Shown here: positions 43,629-52,158 of the stretch, piece after piece
Layout: every line of letters starts with the position of its first letter
How positions within the stretch are numbered: the stretch's first letter is position 1
From: Acidovorax sp. KKS102
Lineage (GTDB): Bacteria > Pseudomonadota > Gammaproteobacteria > Burkholderiales > Burkholderiaceae_C
Direction: 5' to 3'
Length of the DNA: 64,000 nucleotides
Assembly: GCF_000302535.1 (NCBI RefSeq)
Contig: NC_018708.1
Coordinates: 496,001 to 560,000 of the forward strand
The notes under the pieces: model-generated
The model's input: only the letters and a program-made list of their open reading frames with translations
Database searches by the model: none
What the model was told of the DNA's origin: nothing
Translations under genes and position numbers: made by a program

Positions 43629-44693
43629 ATGGCTACCCCCCAGCACTTTTCCACCCTGTACCTCAGCGCCCCTGATGTGATCGCGCTGGTGCAGCGCAAG
43701 GGCATCGAGGCCTGCCTGCGCGGCATCTCCGACTACATCCATGATGACTTCTTGCGCTGGGGCGCCTTCGACAAATCCGCACGGGTAGCCAGCCACTCGC
43801 GCGACGGCGTGATCGAACTCATGCCCATTGCAGATGGGCAGACCTATGCATTCAAGTACGTCAACGGCCACCCCAAGAACACGCGCTGGGGCCTGTCCAC
43901 GGTGATGGCGTTTGGCGTGCTGGCCGATGTGTCCACGGGCGCGCCGCTGCTGTTGAGCGAACTCACCCTCACCACCGCGCTGCGCACCGCCGCCATGTCG
44001 GCCGTGGCCGCACGGGCCTTGGCCCGCCCCGGTGCCCGCACCATGGCGCTGATTGGCAACGGTGCACAGAGCGAGTTCCAGGCGCTGGCCTTTCACCATC
44101 TGCTGGGTATCGACTCCCTGCGTTTATTCGACACCGATCCGGCTGCAACGGCCAAGCTGCAGGCCAACCTGCAAGGCACGGTGGGCCTGCGCCCCGTGGC
44201 CTGCACCAGCACGGCCGAGGCCGTGCGCGGCGCCGACATCGTGACCACGGTGACGGCCGACAAAACCAACGCCACCATCCTCACGCCCGGCATGCTGGCC
44301 CCCGGCATGCACATCAACGCCGTGGGCGGCGACTGCCCCGGCAAGACCGAGATGCATGCCGACGTGCTGCGCCAGGCCCAGGTGTTTGTGGAATACGCGC
44401 CGCAAACGCGCATCGAAGGCGACATCCAGCAACTGCCGCCTGACTTTGCAGTGACCGAGCTGTGGCAAGTGTTGGCGGGCCAGCATGGCGGGCGCGCCAG
44501 CGATGCGGCGGTGACGGTGTTCGACTCGGTAGGCTTTGCGCTGGAGGACTTTTCTGCGCTGCGCTTCTTGCGCGACGCGGCGGCCGAGCTGGGCATGGGT
44601 CAGCCCATCGAACTCATCCCCCAGCTGTCAGATCCCAAGAACCTGTTTGGGTTGCTGCATACACGCAGTCCCCTGCTGCGCGTTGTGGCCTGA
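43629..44693 (+). CDS. ornithine cyclodeaminase family protein
   Basis: 354 residues of the OCD/mu-crystallin family. NAD-binding turn I-G-N-G-A-Q-S-E-F (about 141-149) and the N-terminal substrate domain with K-Y-V-N-G-H-P-K-N near 76-84. Ornithine cyclodeaminase converts ornithine to proline with ammonia release; related enzymes act on other amino or imino acids, so the substrate is not certain. No arginine catabolism genes adjoin. Confidence 0.87.
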   Translation: MATPQHFSTLYLSAPDVIALVQRKGIEACLRGISDYIHDDFLRWGAFDKSARVASHSRDGVIELMPIADGQTYAFKYVNGHPKNTRWGLSTVMAFGVLADVSTGAPLLLSELTLTTALRTAAMSAVAARALARPGARTMALIGNGAQSEFQALAFHHLLGIDSLRLFDTDPAATAKLQANLQGTVGLRPVACTSTAEAVRGADIVTTVTADKTNATILTPGMLAPGMHINAVGGDCPGKTEMHADVLRQAQVFVEYAPQTRIEGDIQQLPPDFAVTELWQVLAGQHGGRASDAAVTVFDSVGFALEDFSALRFLRDAAAELGMGQPIELIPQLSDPKNLFGLLHTRSPLLRVVA

Positions 44694-44721
44694 CGCCCGT
44701 CAGGTCCCGCCTCTCGGCGTC

Positions 44722-45429
44722 TCAGTCCTTCCACACCACGCTGCTGGCCGGGTCGGCGCGGGTGGTGCGGAAATGGTTGGCCGGCTGGGCTGGGTCTGCC
44801 ATGCCGAACGAAATGCCGCAGACAATGCTGCGGTCCTCGCCAATGCCCAGCACGTCACGCAGCACGCCAGGGTAGGAGGCCAGCGCGGCCTGCGCGATGG
44901 AGCCCACGCCCAGGCTGTGCGCGGCCAGCATGAAGTTGCTCACATACGCACCGCAGTCCACCGCGCCGTACACGCCCAGGGCCTCGTCGCTGGTGACGAT
45001 GGCCACATGCGGCGCACCAAACATGGTGAAGTTCTGCGCCGCCTGGCGCGCCGAAGCTTCGCGGTCGCCCTTGGCAATGCCCAGGGCTTCGTACAGGCCC
45101 CAGCCACATTCGCGCCGCCGCTCCTGGTACACGCCCCGGTACTCGCGCGGCCAGGGCAGGTCGGGCTGGGGTGCCGCGGCGAGCATGTGGGATTGCAGGG
45201 CGCTGCGCAGACGCGCCAGCGCAGCGCCGCTGGCAATGGTGAGTTGCCAGGGCTGCGCGTTGCACCACGAGGCCGTGCGCTGCGCGGCGGCCAGGATGGC
45301 TTCGATGGTGCTGCGCGGGAGCGGCTCGGGCAGAAAGGCGCGGCAGCTGTAGCGGGTGTGCAGCAGCGTGGAGAGGGTGTCAAATGCCGGGCTGTGGGCG
45401 TTGTTGGCCTCGTTCGCGGTGGATGTCAT
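44722..45429 (-). CDS. nitroreductase family protein (FMN)
   Basis: 235 residues with the nitroreductase fold: R-Y-S-C-R-A-F near residue 25, the S-W-C-N-A-Q-P-W-Q-L block (about 53-62) binding FMN, and A-H-S-L-G-V-G-S-I near 160. Substrate unknown. The start at 45429 is after 56 open but Arg/Pro-rich codons. It lies 16 bases after the PHA-system gene on the same strand, so they are probably cotranscribed. Confidence 0.84.
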   Translation of the reverse strand: MTSTANEANNAHSPAFDTLSTLLHTRYSCRAFLPEPLPRSTIEAILAAAQRTASWCNAQPWQLTIASGAALARLRSALQSHMLAAAPQPDLPWPREYRGVYQERRRECGWGLYEALGIAKGDREASARQAAQNFTMFGAPHVAIVTSDEALGVYGAVDCGAYVSNFMLAAHSLGVGSIAQAALASYPGVLRDVLGIGEDRSIVCGISFGMADPAQPANHFRTTRADPASSVVWKD

Positions 45430-45445
45430 GGCGGGGCCCCTGCGG

Positions 45446-45853
45446 CTAGGCCTTCTTGGCCTTGGCGGCAGGCTTGGCGGCTGCCTTGAGGGCTGGCTTG
45501 CCGGCATCCGTGTCTGTCGCCGCTTTCTTCTTGTCGGCCGCTGGCTTCTTGGCACTGGGGTGCGGTGCATTGAGCAGCGCATCCAGCTGTTCGCCAATCT
45601 CGGCCTCGATGCGGTCCTTGAAGGCGCCCAGCAAAAAGCCCAGCTGGGCCTTCATCTCGAACTGATGGGCATCCACCAGCAGCGTGCCTTTGACGCCAGT
45701 GCGGGTGAAGGTGAGCAGGTCTTCCTTCTCGCCCTCTTCGTAGGTGCATTCCATATCGAATTTTTCTTCGGCCTTCTCGGCCCAGGAGAAGGCGACCTTG
45801 CGGGCTTCCTTGAAACCCAGATGGTGTTCGCGGTGGATATGAATGTCAGGCAC
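45446..45853 (-). CDS. polyhydroxyalkanoic acid system family protein
   Basis: 135 residues. The first 90 match the PHA granule-associated family: M-P-D-I-H-I-x-R-E-H at the start, L-G-F-K-E-A-R-K-V-A, and strands around V-K-G-T-L-L-V. The C-terminal 40 residues are a Lys/Ala/Pro tail, histone H1-like, which could bind DNA or granule surfaces. Its start overlaps the end of the aminopeptidase gene by eight bases. The role in polyhydroxyalkanoate storage is known only by family name. Confidence 0.85.
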   Translation of the reverse strand: MPDIHIHREHHLGFKEARKVAFSWAEKAEEKFDMECTYEEGEKEDLLTFTRTGVKGTLLVDAHQFEMKAQLGFLLGAFKDRIEAEIGEQLDALLNAPHPSAKKPAADKKKAATDTDAGKPALKAAAKPAAKAKKA

Positions 45854-47018
45854 CGGCTGTCTCCTTGAGGTGTTGCGGGTCAGGTAAAAGGGCGCGCAGG
45901 GCCTCGTGCCGCTCGGGCCGGGGCTGCTGCGTCAGTTGTCGTACGGCATCATAAAACCGGGGCCAGCTGCGGCCCTCGCGTTCAAACAAGGCCTCGAACG
46001 CGGGCACCAGTTCGTCGTAGGCGGCCTGGGCCGCAAAGCTGGCGTTGTTGGCCTGGGCCACCCAGCGGTCGTAGCCGGCCACCTGGGCGGTTGTGGCCCG
46101 GGGCGGCGTGCCGCCGGGCGCGTCCAGCCAGCGTGCGCGCAGCGCGGCATAGTCGTTTCGGAAAGCCTTCATTGCTTCTGTTTTCATAGCATTCAGCGCA
46201 TGATCCTCTAGCGCTTGAAGCTCTTTTTGCTCGTAAATGGCCGCCAGGCGGGTGCGTGTGGCCCGGGTGAGCGCGCGGAAGGCGCTGCGCCGCGCCTCGC
46301 TGGTGGCATAGGCTTCGCGCGCGGCGGGGGTGGATTGCGTGGCCAGCCACTGCGCCACGCCGAGGCGCTCCACCGCCGTGGCAAAGGACTCGTTGAACAA
46401 GGTGTCGTTTTGGGCGTAGACCACCTGGTGCGCCAGCTCGTGGAACAGCAGGCGCACAAAGTCGCCCTCGGGCCAGGCGATGAAGGTGGACAGCAGCGGG
46501 TCGCCGCCCGCCCAGTTCATGTAGCCCAGCGTGGAGTACGCGGGGACGCCGTACACCTCCACCTCCAGGCCCTGCGCGGCCAGCTCAGCGGCTTCGGCCT
46601 GAGCTGCGGCCTCGGTGAAGTAACCCCGGTAGCCGATGCAGCCTGTGACCGGGAAGCACCAGGTGTGCAGCGTCAGCGAATAGGGCGGTGCAGCCACCAC
46701 GTTCCACACGGCGGCGGAGCGCTTCAGGTCGGCATAGCGGCGGTAGCTGGCGTTGTCGGGCAGGCCGAGTTCGGTGACCGCAAAGGCCCGCGCACGTTGC
46801 GCCAGCTGCAGCCGCTCGCGCAGGGCGGGCGAGATGTCTTTGCGCGCCACCCAGTCGTCAATGGGTTCTGCGGCATGCATGATCTGCATGTGCCCGCGCA
46901 GCGATTGCCAGTAGTAGCCCCAAGCGTTGGAGGGGCCGGTGGTGCTGGCGCAGCCGCCCAGCACCAGGCAAAACATCAGGCTGAAAGTGACCCGCAGGCG
47001 GGAAAGTGGCTCACGCAT
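45846..47018 (-). CDS. zinc aminopeptidase lipoprotein (PF10023-like)
   Basis: 390 residues with a lipoprotein signal (L-G-G-C, Cys23), so envelope-anchored. The metallopeptidase motif H-E-L-A-H (193-197) and downstream N-E-S-F-A-T-A-V-E (209-217) match the putative aminopeptidase family. Residues 264-282 are encoded by a segment (46174-46229) that is a copy of the dispersed TAGCTGCT repeat family, read in frame without breaking the gene. The ATG at 47018 gives the lipoprotein signal. Confidence 0.85.
   Translation of the reverse strand: MREPLSRLRVTFSLMFCLVLGGCASTTGPSNAWGYYWQSLRGHMQIMHAAEPIDDWVARKDISPALRERLQLAQRARAFAVTELGLPDNASYRRYADLKRSAAVWNVVAAPPYSLTLHTWCFPVTGCIGYRGYFTEAAAQAEAAELAAQGLEVEVYGVPAYSTLGYMNWAGGDPLLSTFIAWPEGDFVRLLFHELAHQVVYAQNDTLFNESFATAVERLGVAQWLATQSTPAAREAYATSEARRSAFRALTRATRTRLAAIYEQKELQALEDHALNAMKTEAMKAFRNDYAALRARWLDAPGGTPPRATTAQVAGYDRWVAQANNASFAAQAAYDELVPAFEALFEREGRSWPRFYDAVRQLTQQPRPERHEALRALLPDPQHLKETAGA
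46174..46229 (+). repeat. copy of the dispersed TAGCTGCT repeat inside a coding sequence
   Basis: Reads TTTTCATAGCATTCAGCGCA then TGATCCTCTAGCGCTTGAAG and CTTTTTG. Aligned without gaps to the minus strand of 24162-24226 it agrees at about 36 of 54 positions, including ATAGC, AGCGCAT and CTAGCGC. It encodes residues 264-282 of the aminopeptidase. Confidence 0.5.
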
Positions 47019-47100
47019 GCAGTGCAGTTTATGGGCAGATCGGGCCCTTTGTCTCCGCCCTGTCAGCAGCCTGGCTGTGGTGGTTTCTAGAATGCCGCGC

Positions 47101-47775
47101 ATGATCCCTCCGACTGCTCAAGACCCTGTTCGCCCACCCGCACTGGCCGACGGCCTGTTTGCTGACGAAGCCGGTTGCCCGCGTTGCTCCTGGTGCCAGG
47201 CCACGCCGCTGTACCGCCACTACCACGACACCGAGTGGGGCTTCCCGGTGGCGGACGACCGCCGGCTGTTCGAGAAGATCTGCCTGGAGGGTTTTCAGTC
47301 GGGCCTGAGCTGGCTCACCATCCTGAACAAGCGCGAGGGCTTTCGCGCCGCGTTCGCCAACTTCGACGCCGAGCAGGTCGCGGCCTTCGGCCCGGCCGAG
47401 GTTGAGCGCCTGGTGCAGGACGCGGCCATCGTGCGCCACCGGGGCAAGATCGAGTCCACCATCAACAACGCGCGCCGGGTGCTGGAGCTGCGGCGCGAGT
47501 TCGGCTCGCTGGCGCACTACGCCTGGCGCTACGAGCCCGCCGCCACCGACCGGCCCGAGCGGCTCACGCGCGAAGTGGCGCGCACCCTGTCCACGTCGCC
47601 CGCGTCGGTTGCCATGTCCAAGGACCTGAAGAAGCGTGGCTGGAGTTTTGTAGGCCCGACCACGGTGTACGCCTTCATGCAGGCCATGGGGCTGGTCAAC
47701 GATCACCTGGAGGGCTGCCATTCGCGTCCCGCAGCGCTCGCGGCGCGCAAGGCGTTTGTGGTGCCCCGCGGCTGA
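47101..47775 (+). CDS. tag: DNA-3-methyladenine glycosylase I
   Basis: 224 residues, Tag family: removes 3-methyladenine from alkylated DNA. The zinc-snap C-S-W-C near residue 27-30 and H-D-T-E-W-G-F-P, E-K-I-C-L-E-G-F-Q-S-G-L-S-W and F-V-G-P-T-x-x-Y-A-F-M-Q are the family landmarks. An N-terminal stretch of about 22 residues precedes the family core. An ATG three codons upstream (47092) is an alternative start. Divergent from the aminopeptidase, convergent with the MFS gene. Confidence 0.92.
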   Translation: MIPPTAQDPVRPPALADGLFADEAGCPRCSWCQATPLYRHYHDTEWGFPVADDRRLFEKICLEGFQSGLSWLTILNKREGFRAAFANFDAEQVAAFGPAEVERLVQDAAIVRHRGKIESTINNARRVLELRREFGSLAHYAWRYEPAATDRPERLTREVARTLSTSPASVAMSKDLKKRGWSFVGPTTVYAFMQAMGLVNDHLEGCHSRPAALAARKAFVVPRG

Positions 47776-47803
47776 CTGATGGATCGACGGAGCGATAGCT
47801 CGT

Positions 47804-49003
47804 TCAGGCCCGCGCCACAGGCCGCAGCAGCCACAGCGCTGCCAATGCAGCCAGTCCCAATAGTGTGGTGAGCCATAGAGCGGAGGCGCCAGCACGGTCC
47901 AGCGCCATGCCGAACAGCACCGGTGCAAACGCCTGCGCCACACGGGCGGGCACCATCATCAGGCCCTGGCGCGCGCCGTAGCCTGCGGGGCCAAACAGCA
48001 CCAGCGGCAGCGTGCCCTTGGCAATGGTCAGGATGCCGTTGCCCGCGCCATGCAGCAGGGTGAACACCGCCGCCGCAGGCCCGCCCAGCACCATTAGCAG
48101 GCCCGCGCCCACGGGGTGTGCAGCGGCGGCCAGCTGGGCCGACAGCAGCGGGTGCAGGCGGCGCAGCAAGCCAAACTCCAGCAGGCGCGCCGCCACCTGG
48201 GCCGGGCCTACCAGCGCGGCCATGGCCACAGCCGCTTGCAGCGACGTACCGCTGGCCTGCAGCAGGCGCGGCAGGTGGGCCGCCATGGCGGTGCTGGTGA
48301 ACCAGGTGACGGCAAATACAAAGGACAGCAGCACAGTGGTGCGCAGCGGGTGGGCGGCAGTGGACGGGGAGGGTTCAGCCGGTTCCGAGGCTGCCGCCAC
48401 AGGCTCATCCGCCGAAGGTGGGGGCGGTTTCTTTGCAGTGTCGGCGCGTGGCAGCCAGCCGTTGAGCGGCACGCCCACCAGCAGGTGCAACGCCGCCCAG
48501 CCCGCGCAGGCGCCCCGCCAGCCCCACTGCGTCTCCATCCAGGCCGACAGCGGCCACCCCACGGTGCTCGCAAACCCCGCAATCAGCGTGATGCCGGTGA
48601 TCGCGCCGCGTGCGCCCTGGCCGTACAGCCGCACCAGCGTGGCAAACGCTGCCTCGTACAGGCCCGAGCCCATGGCCACACCCATCAACACCCAGGCGGC
48701 AAACAGACCCACCGGGCCTTGCGCCAGCGCCATGCCCACCAGGGCAACTGCAAACAATAGGTTGGTGCCCACCAGCACCGGGCGGCCGCCGTGGCGGTCA
48801 ATGGCCCGGCCCGCGAAAGGCCCGAGCAGCGCCGACACGATGAGCGCCACCGAAAACGCCGCGAACACGGTGGGTGTGGCCACACCCAGGTCGTGCGCCA
48901 TGGGCGCGGCCAGCATGGCGGGCAGGTAGTAGGACGAGGCCCAGGCCAGGGTCTGGGCCGTGCCCAGGCGCGCCACGGTCCAGCGTTGCGAGGCGGCGCT
49001 CAT
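47804..49003 (-). CDS. MFS exporter, last gene of the phnF-arsC arm (possible arsenical exporter)
   Basis: 399 residues, twelve predicted helices, with a hydrophilic central loop rich in Pro/Ala/Glu (about 185-215). The first loop has the MFS A motif G-R-A-I-D-R-H-G-G-R. The start R-L-G-T-A-Q-T-L-A-W-A-S-S-Y-Y-L-P is reminiscent of MFS proteins found near arsenic genes such as ArsK, but I recall this only loosely. It begins 39 bases after arsC on the same strand, which supports a linked function. Substrate is not shown by sequence. Confidence 0.75.
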   Translation of the reverse strand: MSAASQRWTVARLGTAQTLAWASSYYLPAMLAAPMAHDLGVATPTVFAAFSVALIVSALLGPFAGRAIDRHGGRPVLVGTNLLFAVALVGMALAQGPVGLFAAWVLMGVAMGSGLYEAAFATLVRLYGQGARGAITGITLIAGFASTVGWPLSAWMETQWGWRGACAGWAALHLLVGVPLNGWLPRADTAKKPPPPSADEPVAAASEPAEPSPSTAAHPLRTTVLLSFVFAVTWFTSTAMAAHLPRLLQASGTSLQAAVAMAALVGPAQVAARLLEFGLLRRLHPLLSAQLAAAAHPVGAGLLMVLGGPAAAVFTLLHGAGNGILTIAKGTLPLVLFGPAGYGARQGLMMVPARVAQAFAPVLFGMALDRAGASALWLTTLLGLAALAALWLLRPVARA

Positions 49004-49042
49004 GCCGCGCGGTGGGCCATGGTGGGCGCGCGCGACGTGGTC

Positions 49043-49465
49043 TCAGACACGCTGGCCCTGCGCGTTGATGACGACCTCGCCATCCTCCTTGGTGAAGGCA
49101 CCTTTTTGTAGCGCGGGCAGGATGTCCAGCACCTTCTCGGACGGGCGGCACAGCCGCGTGCCCAGGGGCGTGACCACGATGGGGCGGTTGATGAGGATGG
49201 GGTGCTGCAGCATCGCGTCGATGAGCTGGGCGTCGGTGACGCCCGGTGCGTCCAGCTGCAGCTCGGTGAAGACCGCTTCCTTGGTGCGCACAGCGTTGAT
49301 CACCGGCTCGCCGGTCGCCGCAATCAGCGCCACCAGTGTTGCGCGGTCGGGCGGGGTTTTCAGGTATTCAATGACCTCGGGCTCCACGCCGCTGTTGCGG
49401 ATCATGGCGAGGGTGTTGCGGGACGTGCCGCACTTCGGGTTGTGATAGATCGTGATGGTGGTCAT
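49043..49465 (-). CDS. arsC: arsenate reductase ArsC (glutaredoxin-coupled type)
   Basis: 140 residues. Catalytic C12 in H-N-P-K-C-G-T-S-R, with R60, R94 and R107 all at the same numbers as in plasmid R773 ArsC. It reduces arsenate to arsenite using glutathione/glutaredoxin. The ATG at 49465 overlaps the phnN stop (ATGA), so it is translationally coupled to a phosphonate gene. Unusually no arsR or arsB is present nearby. Confidence 0.93.
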   Translation of the reverse strand: MTTITIYHNPKCGTSRNTLAMIRNSGVEPEVIEYLKTPPDRATLVALIAATGEPVINAVRTKEAVFTELQLDAPGVTDAQLIDAMLQHPILINRPIVVTPLGTRLCRPSEKVLDILPALQKGAFTKEDGEVVINAQGQRV

Positions 49466-50076
49466 GGCGTGCTGGAAAGTAGGGGAGCGATGGGCGAAAG
49501 TTTGCCACTGCGCCGGGGCCAGCCTGGCAAATGCTCCAGCGCGTTCAGCAGCCGCTGGCCCGCATCGCCCAGCGCGCCGTCGTTGTGCACCTCCAGGCTG
49601 GCGGCTCCGGGGGGCGGGGTATAGGCCAGCGCGCGCTGCACCCGGGCCTCCACCTCTTCGCGCGTCTCGCGGCCGCGCGACAGCAGGCGCTCGCGTAGCA
49701 CTTGGGGGCTGGCGGTGATGTGTACGGCCACCAGGTCCGGGAACCGCGCCAGGGCCTCGGGCAGGTAGGCGCGCGAACCATTGAGCAGCACCCAGTGGCC
49801 CTGCACCAGCGGCGCCAGTTGCGCATGCCGCACGCCGTAATCCAGGCCGTTGGCATGCCAGTGCAGGGCAAAGGCGTGCTCGCTGCACAGCGCTGCAAAC
49901 GCTTGGGGCGAAACGCTGTCGTGCGCTTCACCTCCGGATGTCGCGGCACGGCTGATGGTGCGCTGCGCCCAGTGCACGGGGCAAGGCTGGGGCAGGTGCG
50001 TGCGTAGCCAGTCCAGAAGGCTGTCCTTGCCCGCTCCCGATGGGCCCATGCAGTAGACCAGCCGACCGGTGGTCAT
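49462..50076 (-). CDS. phnN: ribose 1,5-bisphosphate phosphokinase PhnN
   Basis: 204 residues. P-loop G-P-S-G-A-G-K-D (11-18) and guanylate-kinase-like fold with R-x2-S-R near 40-45. In C-P lyase pathways it turns ribose 1,5-bisphosphate into PRPP, recycling the ribosyl group. The ATG is inside the DUF1045 stop (ATGA), and its own stop overlaps arsC. Confidence 0.92.
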   Translation of the reverse strand: MTTGRLVYCMGPSGAGKDSLLDWLRTHLPQPCPVHWAQRTISRAATSGGEAHDSVSPQAFAALCSEHAFALHWHANGLDYGVRHAQLAPLVQGHWVLLNGSRAYLPEALARFPDLVAVHITASPQVLRERLLSRGRETREEVEARVQRALAYTPPPGAASLEVHNDGALGDAGQRLLNALEHLPGWPRRSGKLSPIAPLLSSTP

Positions 50077-50801
50077 GCGCCCATCTCCAGGTGGTCCAGC
50101 AACACAAAGTCCGCGCCCGGCGTGGGCTCTGCGAACAAGGCGAGGCTGTTGAATTTGAGGATGGGCAGGTCGGAGAAGAACTCCTGCGCGGCTTCGAACA
50201 CCAGCGACTGCGTGGGTGCGTCTACCTGCGCCAGGCTGCCGGTGAGCGACATGTGGAATCGGAACTCGTCCAGCACAAACGGGTAGCCCCATTGCTGCAG
50301 CAGCGCGTCTTGCCGGGCGGTGAGCACCGCTGCACGGCGCCGGGCCAGGTCGGCGTCGGACAGGGGCGCGGCCAAGGGCTGCAGCGCGGTCACGCAGGTG
50401 GCAGCGGTTTCCTGGATCTGCGCATTGGCGGGGTGCAACGCCGGGGGCACCAGCGCCAGAAAGTCGTCGATGCGCTGCACCTGCAGCGGCGGCAGCACAA
50501 AGGGTTGCAGCCCGCGCGCCACCTCCTGCACGGCCTGGTGCAGCGTGATCCAGTCGGTGCCGGGCGCCAGCGCAAACGGTGCCTTGAGCGTGGCGTGCCA
50601 GCCGTAGCGGCGGGGTGCTGCGGTCAGGCGGTGCAGCGTGTCGGCCGCCACGCCGTCGATGGCGAGCTGCTGCAGCGGCTGCAGCAACGCAGCGCAGCGT
50701 CCCAGCCAGTGGCTGCCGGCCAGCCAGCCCAGGCTGCCCGGGTTGGGTGCGAAATAGACCGCATAGCGGTGGTGGGTGGGTGGCATGTCAGGCGTGTTCA
50801 T
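50073..50801 (-). CDS. DUF1045 putative phosphonate metabolism protein (2H phosphoesterase fold)
   Basis: 242 residues. Two H-x-T/S motifs mark the 2H phosphoesterase fold: G-W-H-A-T-L-K-A-P-F near residue 65-75 and F-H-M-S-L-T-G near 185. The family is found almost only with phosphonate genes (TIGR03223-like); it may open the ribosyl cyclic phosphate, but this is not shown. The ATG at 50801 is preferred to a TTG three codons upstream. It overlaps the end of phnF by 14 bases. Confidence 0.85.
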   Translation of the reverse strand: MNTPDMPPTHHRYAVYFAPNPGSLGWLAGSHWLGRCAALLQPLQQLAIDGVAADTLHRLTAAPRRYGWHATLKAPFALAPGTDWITLHQAVQEVARGLQPFVLPPLQVQRIDDFLALVPPALHPANAQIQETAATCVTALQPLAAPLSDADLARRRAAVLTARQDALLQQWGYPFVLDEFRFHMSLTGSLAQVDAPTQSLVFEAAQEFFSDLPILKFNSLALFAEPTPGADFVLLDHLEMGA

Positions 50802-51570
50802 TGTGGTCAATCGTCAGTTTCACGCGGTCGCCCGCAAACCAGGCACGGGCCCATTCGATGGGTGTGCCTGCCAGGTCCACGTTCAGGCTCTCCACCTGCA
50901 GCACGGGGCGTGACGTGGGCTGGCGCAGCTGGGCGGCCACTTCGGGGCTGGGCAGCTCGGCGGTGATGCGGCTTTCGCGGCGCGTGTAGTCGGCCACGCC
51001 ATGGGCGGTGAAGCCTGCGGTGATGGAGCCTGTCTCGCGCACCACGGCCGCCAGGTTCTCGAAGCGCGGCAGGGGAAAGTAGCGCTCGCTGATGTGCAGG
51101 GGCTGGCCCTCGGCGTCGCCCCGCACGCGCAGCGCCAGCAGCGGGCTGCGCGCGGGCACCTGCAACGCCTTGGCCAGCGCCACCGTGGCGCGCGTGGTCT
51201 GGGCCTGCAGCACCACCAGGCTGCCGCGCAGTCCCGCCTGCGCCAGGCCCTGCTGATGGCGCGTTCGCTTGCCCAGCACCAGGTCCACCGCAAAGTCTTC
51301 CACATAGGTGCCGCTGCCCTGCGTGATGCGCACCAGCCCCTGGCTGCACAGGCTGGCGAGCGAGCGGCGGATGGTGTGCCGGTTCACGCCGAACTGCTCG
51401 GCCAGCGCGTGTTCCGAAGGCAGGCGCTGGCCGGGCGGGTAGACGCCGCTGCCGATGGCCTCGGCCAGCTCAGCGGCAATCCGCGTCCAGAAACTGTCGC
51501 GCGCAGGGCGCAGTGGGGGTGCATTTGGGGCCTGCAAAGGAGGCGGGAGAGAAGTGGTGCTGGCTGTCAT
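50788..51570 (-). CDS. phnF: GntR family phosphonate regulator PhnF
   Basis: 260 residues. N-terminal GntR winged helix (about 28-92; R-L-P-S-E-H-A-L-A-E-Q-F-G-V-N-R-H-T-I-R-R-S-L) and C-terminal UTRA effector domain (about 110-250) as in the HutC/PhnF subgroup. It should repress the phosphonate genes and be relieved by a pathway ligand. It is divergent from phnG, with a TTGTCTATACAA operator-like site between, and heads the leftward arm. Confidence 0.9.
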   Translation of the reverse strand: MTASTTSLPPPLQAPNAPPLRPARDSFWTRIAAELAEAIGSGVYPPGQRLPSEHALAEQFGVNRHTIRRSLASLCSQGLVRITQGSGTYVEDFAVDLVLGKRTRHQQGLAQAGLRGSLVVLQAQTTRATVALAKALQVPARSPLLALRVRGDAEGQPLHISERYFPLPRFENLAAVVRETGSITAGFTAHGVADYTRRESRITAELPSPEVAAQLRQPTSRPVLQVESLNVDLAGTPIEWARAWFAGDRVKLTIDHNEHA

Positions 51571-51614
51571 GAAACCTACATGCGCGCTCTTTAAGCTGGC
51601 GCCAGTTGTTCAAT

Positions 51615-51626
51615 TTGTCTATACAA
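51615..51626. promoter_or_regulatory. probable PhnF operator in the phnF-phnG divergent promoter
   Basis: TTGTCTATACAA; its reverse complement TTGTATAGACAA resembles the GTATAGAC core recognised by HutC/PhnF-type regulators. As I recall, mycobacterial PhnF binds TGGTATAGACCA. It lies 20 bases before the phnG ATG and 45 before phnF, so one site could control both arms. Confidence 0.6.
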
Positions 51627-51645
51627 CTTTCAGGGTACCACTTCC

Positions 51646-52158
51646 ATGTTTCAAGCCTTTGACAACCCGGGGCCGGGCCGCCCCCTGGGCCGCGCGCAGT
51701 GGATGGCGCTGCTGGCCCGGGCGCCGCTGGGGCTGCTCGAATCTGCCTTGCATGAGCATGCCACGCGCCCCGCGCGCTGGCTGCGTGCGCCCGAGACCGG
51801 CTTGATGATGGTCCAGGGCCGCGCTGGCGGCACCGGTGAGCGCTTCAACCTGGGCGAGGTCACCGTCACCCGCTGCGCGCTGCGCGTGGCCGACGCATCG
51901 GACGCTGCCGAGGCCACTGTGGGCGTGGCCTACGTGCTGGGCCGATCGCACCGCCAGGTGCAACTCGCGGCCCTGGCCGATGCGCTGCTGCAAGACCCTG
52001 TTCAGCAACCGGTGCTGGACGCACAACTGCTCGAACCCATCCGCACCCACCTGCGCACCACCCAGGCCGAGCGCCAGGCGCGGGCCGCCAGCACCAAGGT
52101 GGACTTTTTCACCGTGGCGCGCGAGAGCGGTACCGACAACGACGAGGACACCGAATGA
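51646..52158 (+). CDS. phnG: C-P lyase core subunit PhnG
   Basis: 170 residues of the PhnG family; with PhnH, PhnI and PhnJ it forms the core complex, and with PhnI promotes ribosyl transfer of phosphonate from ATP. Family marks: R-A-Q-W-M-A-L-L-A-R near the start and F-N-L-G-E-V-T-V-T-R-C in the middle. A weak CAGGG ribosome site precedes the ATG. The stop overlaps phnH (ATGA). Confidence 0.93.
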   Translation: MFQAFDNPGPGRPLGRAQWMALLARAPLGLLESALHEHATRPARWLRAPETGLMMVQGRAGGTGERFNLGEVTVTRCALRVADASDAAEATVGVAYVLGRSHRQVQLAALADALLQDPVQQPVLDAQLLEPIRTHLRTTQAERQARAASTKVDFFTVARESGTDNDEDTE

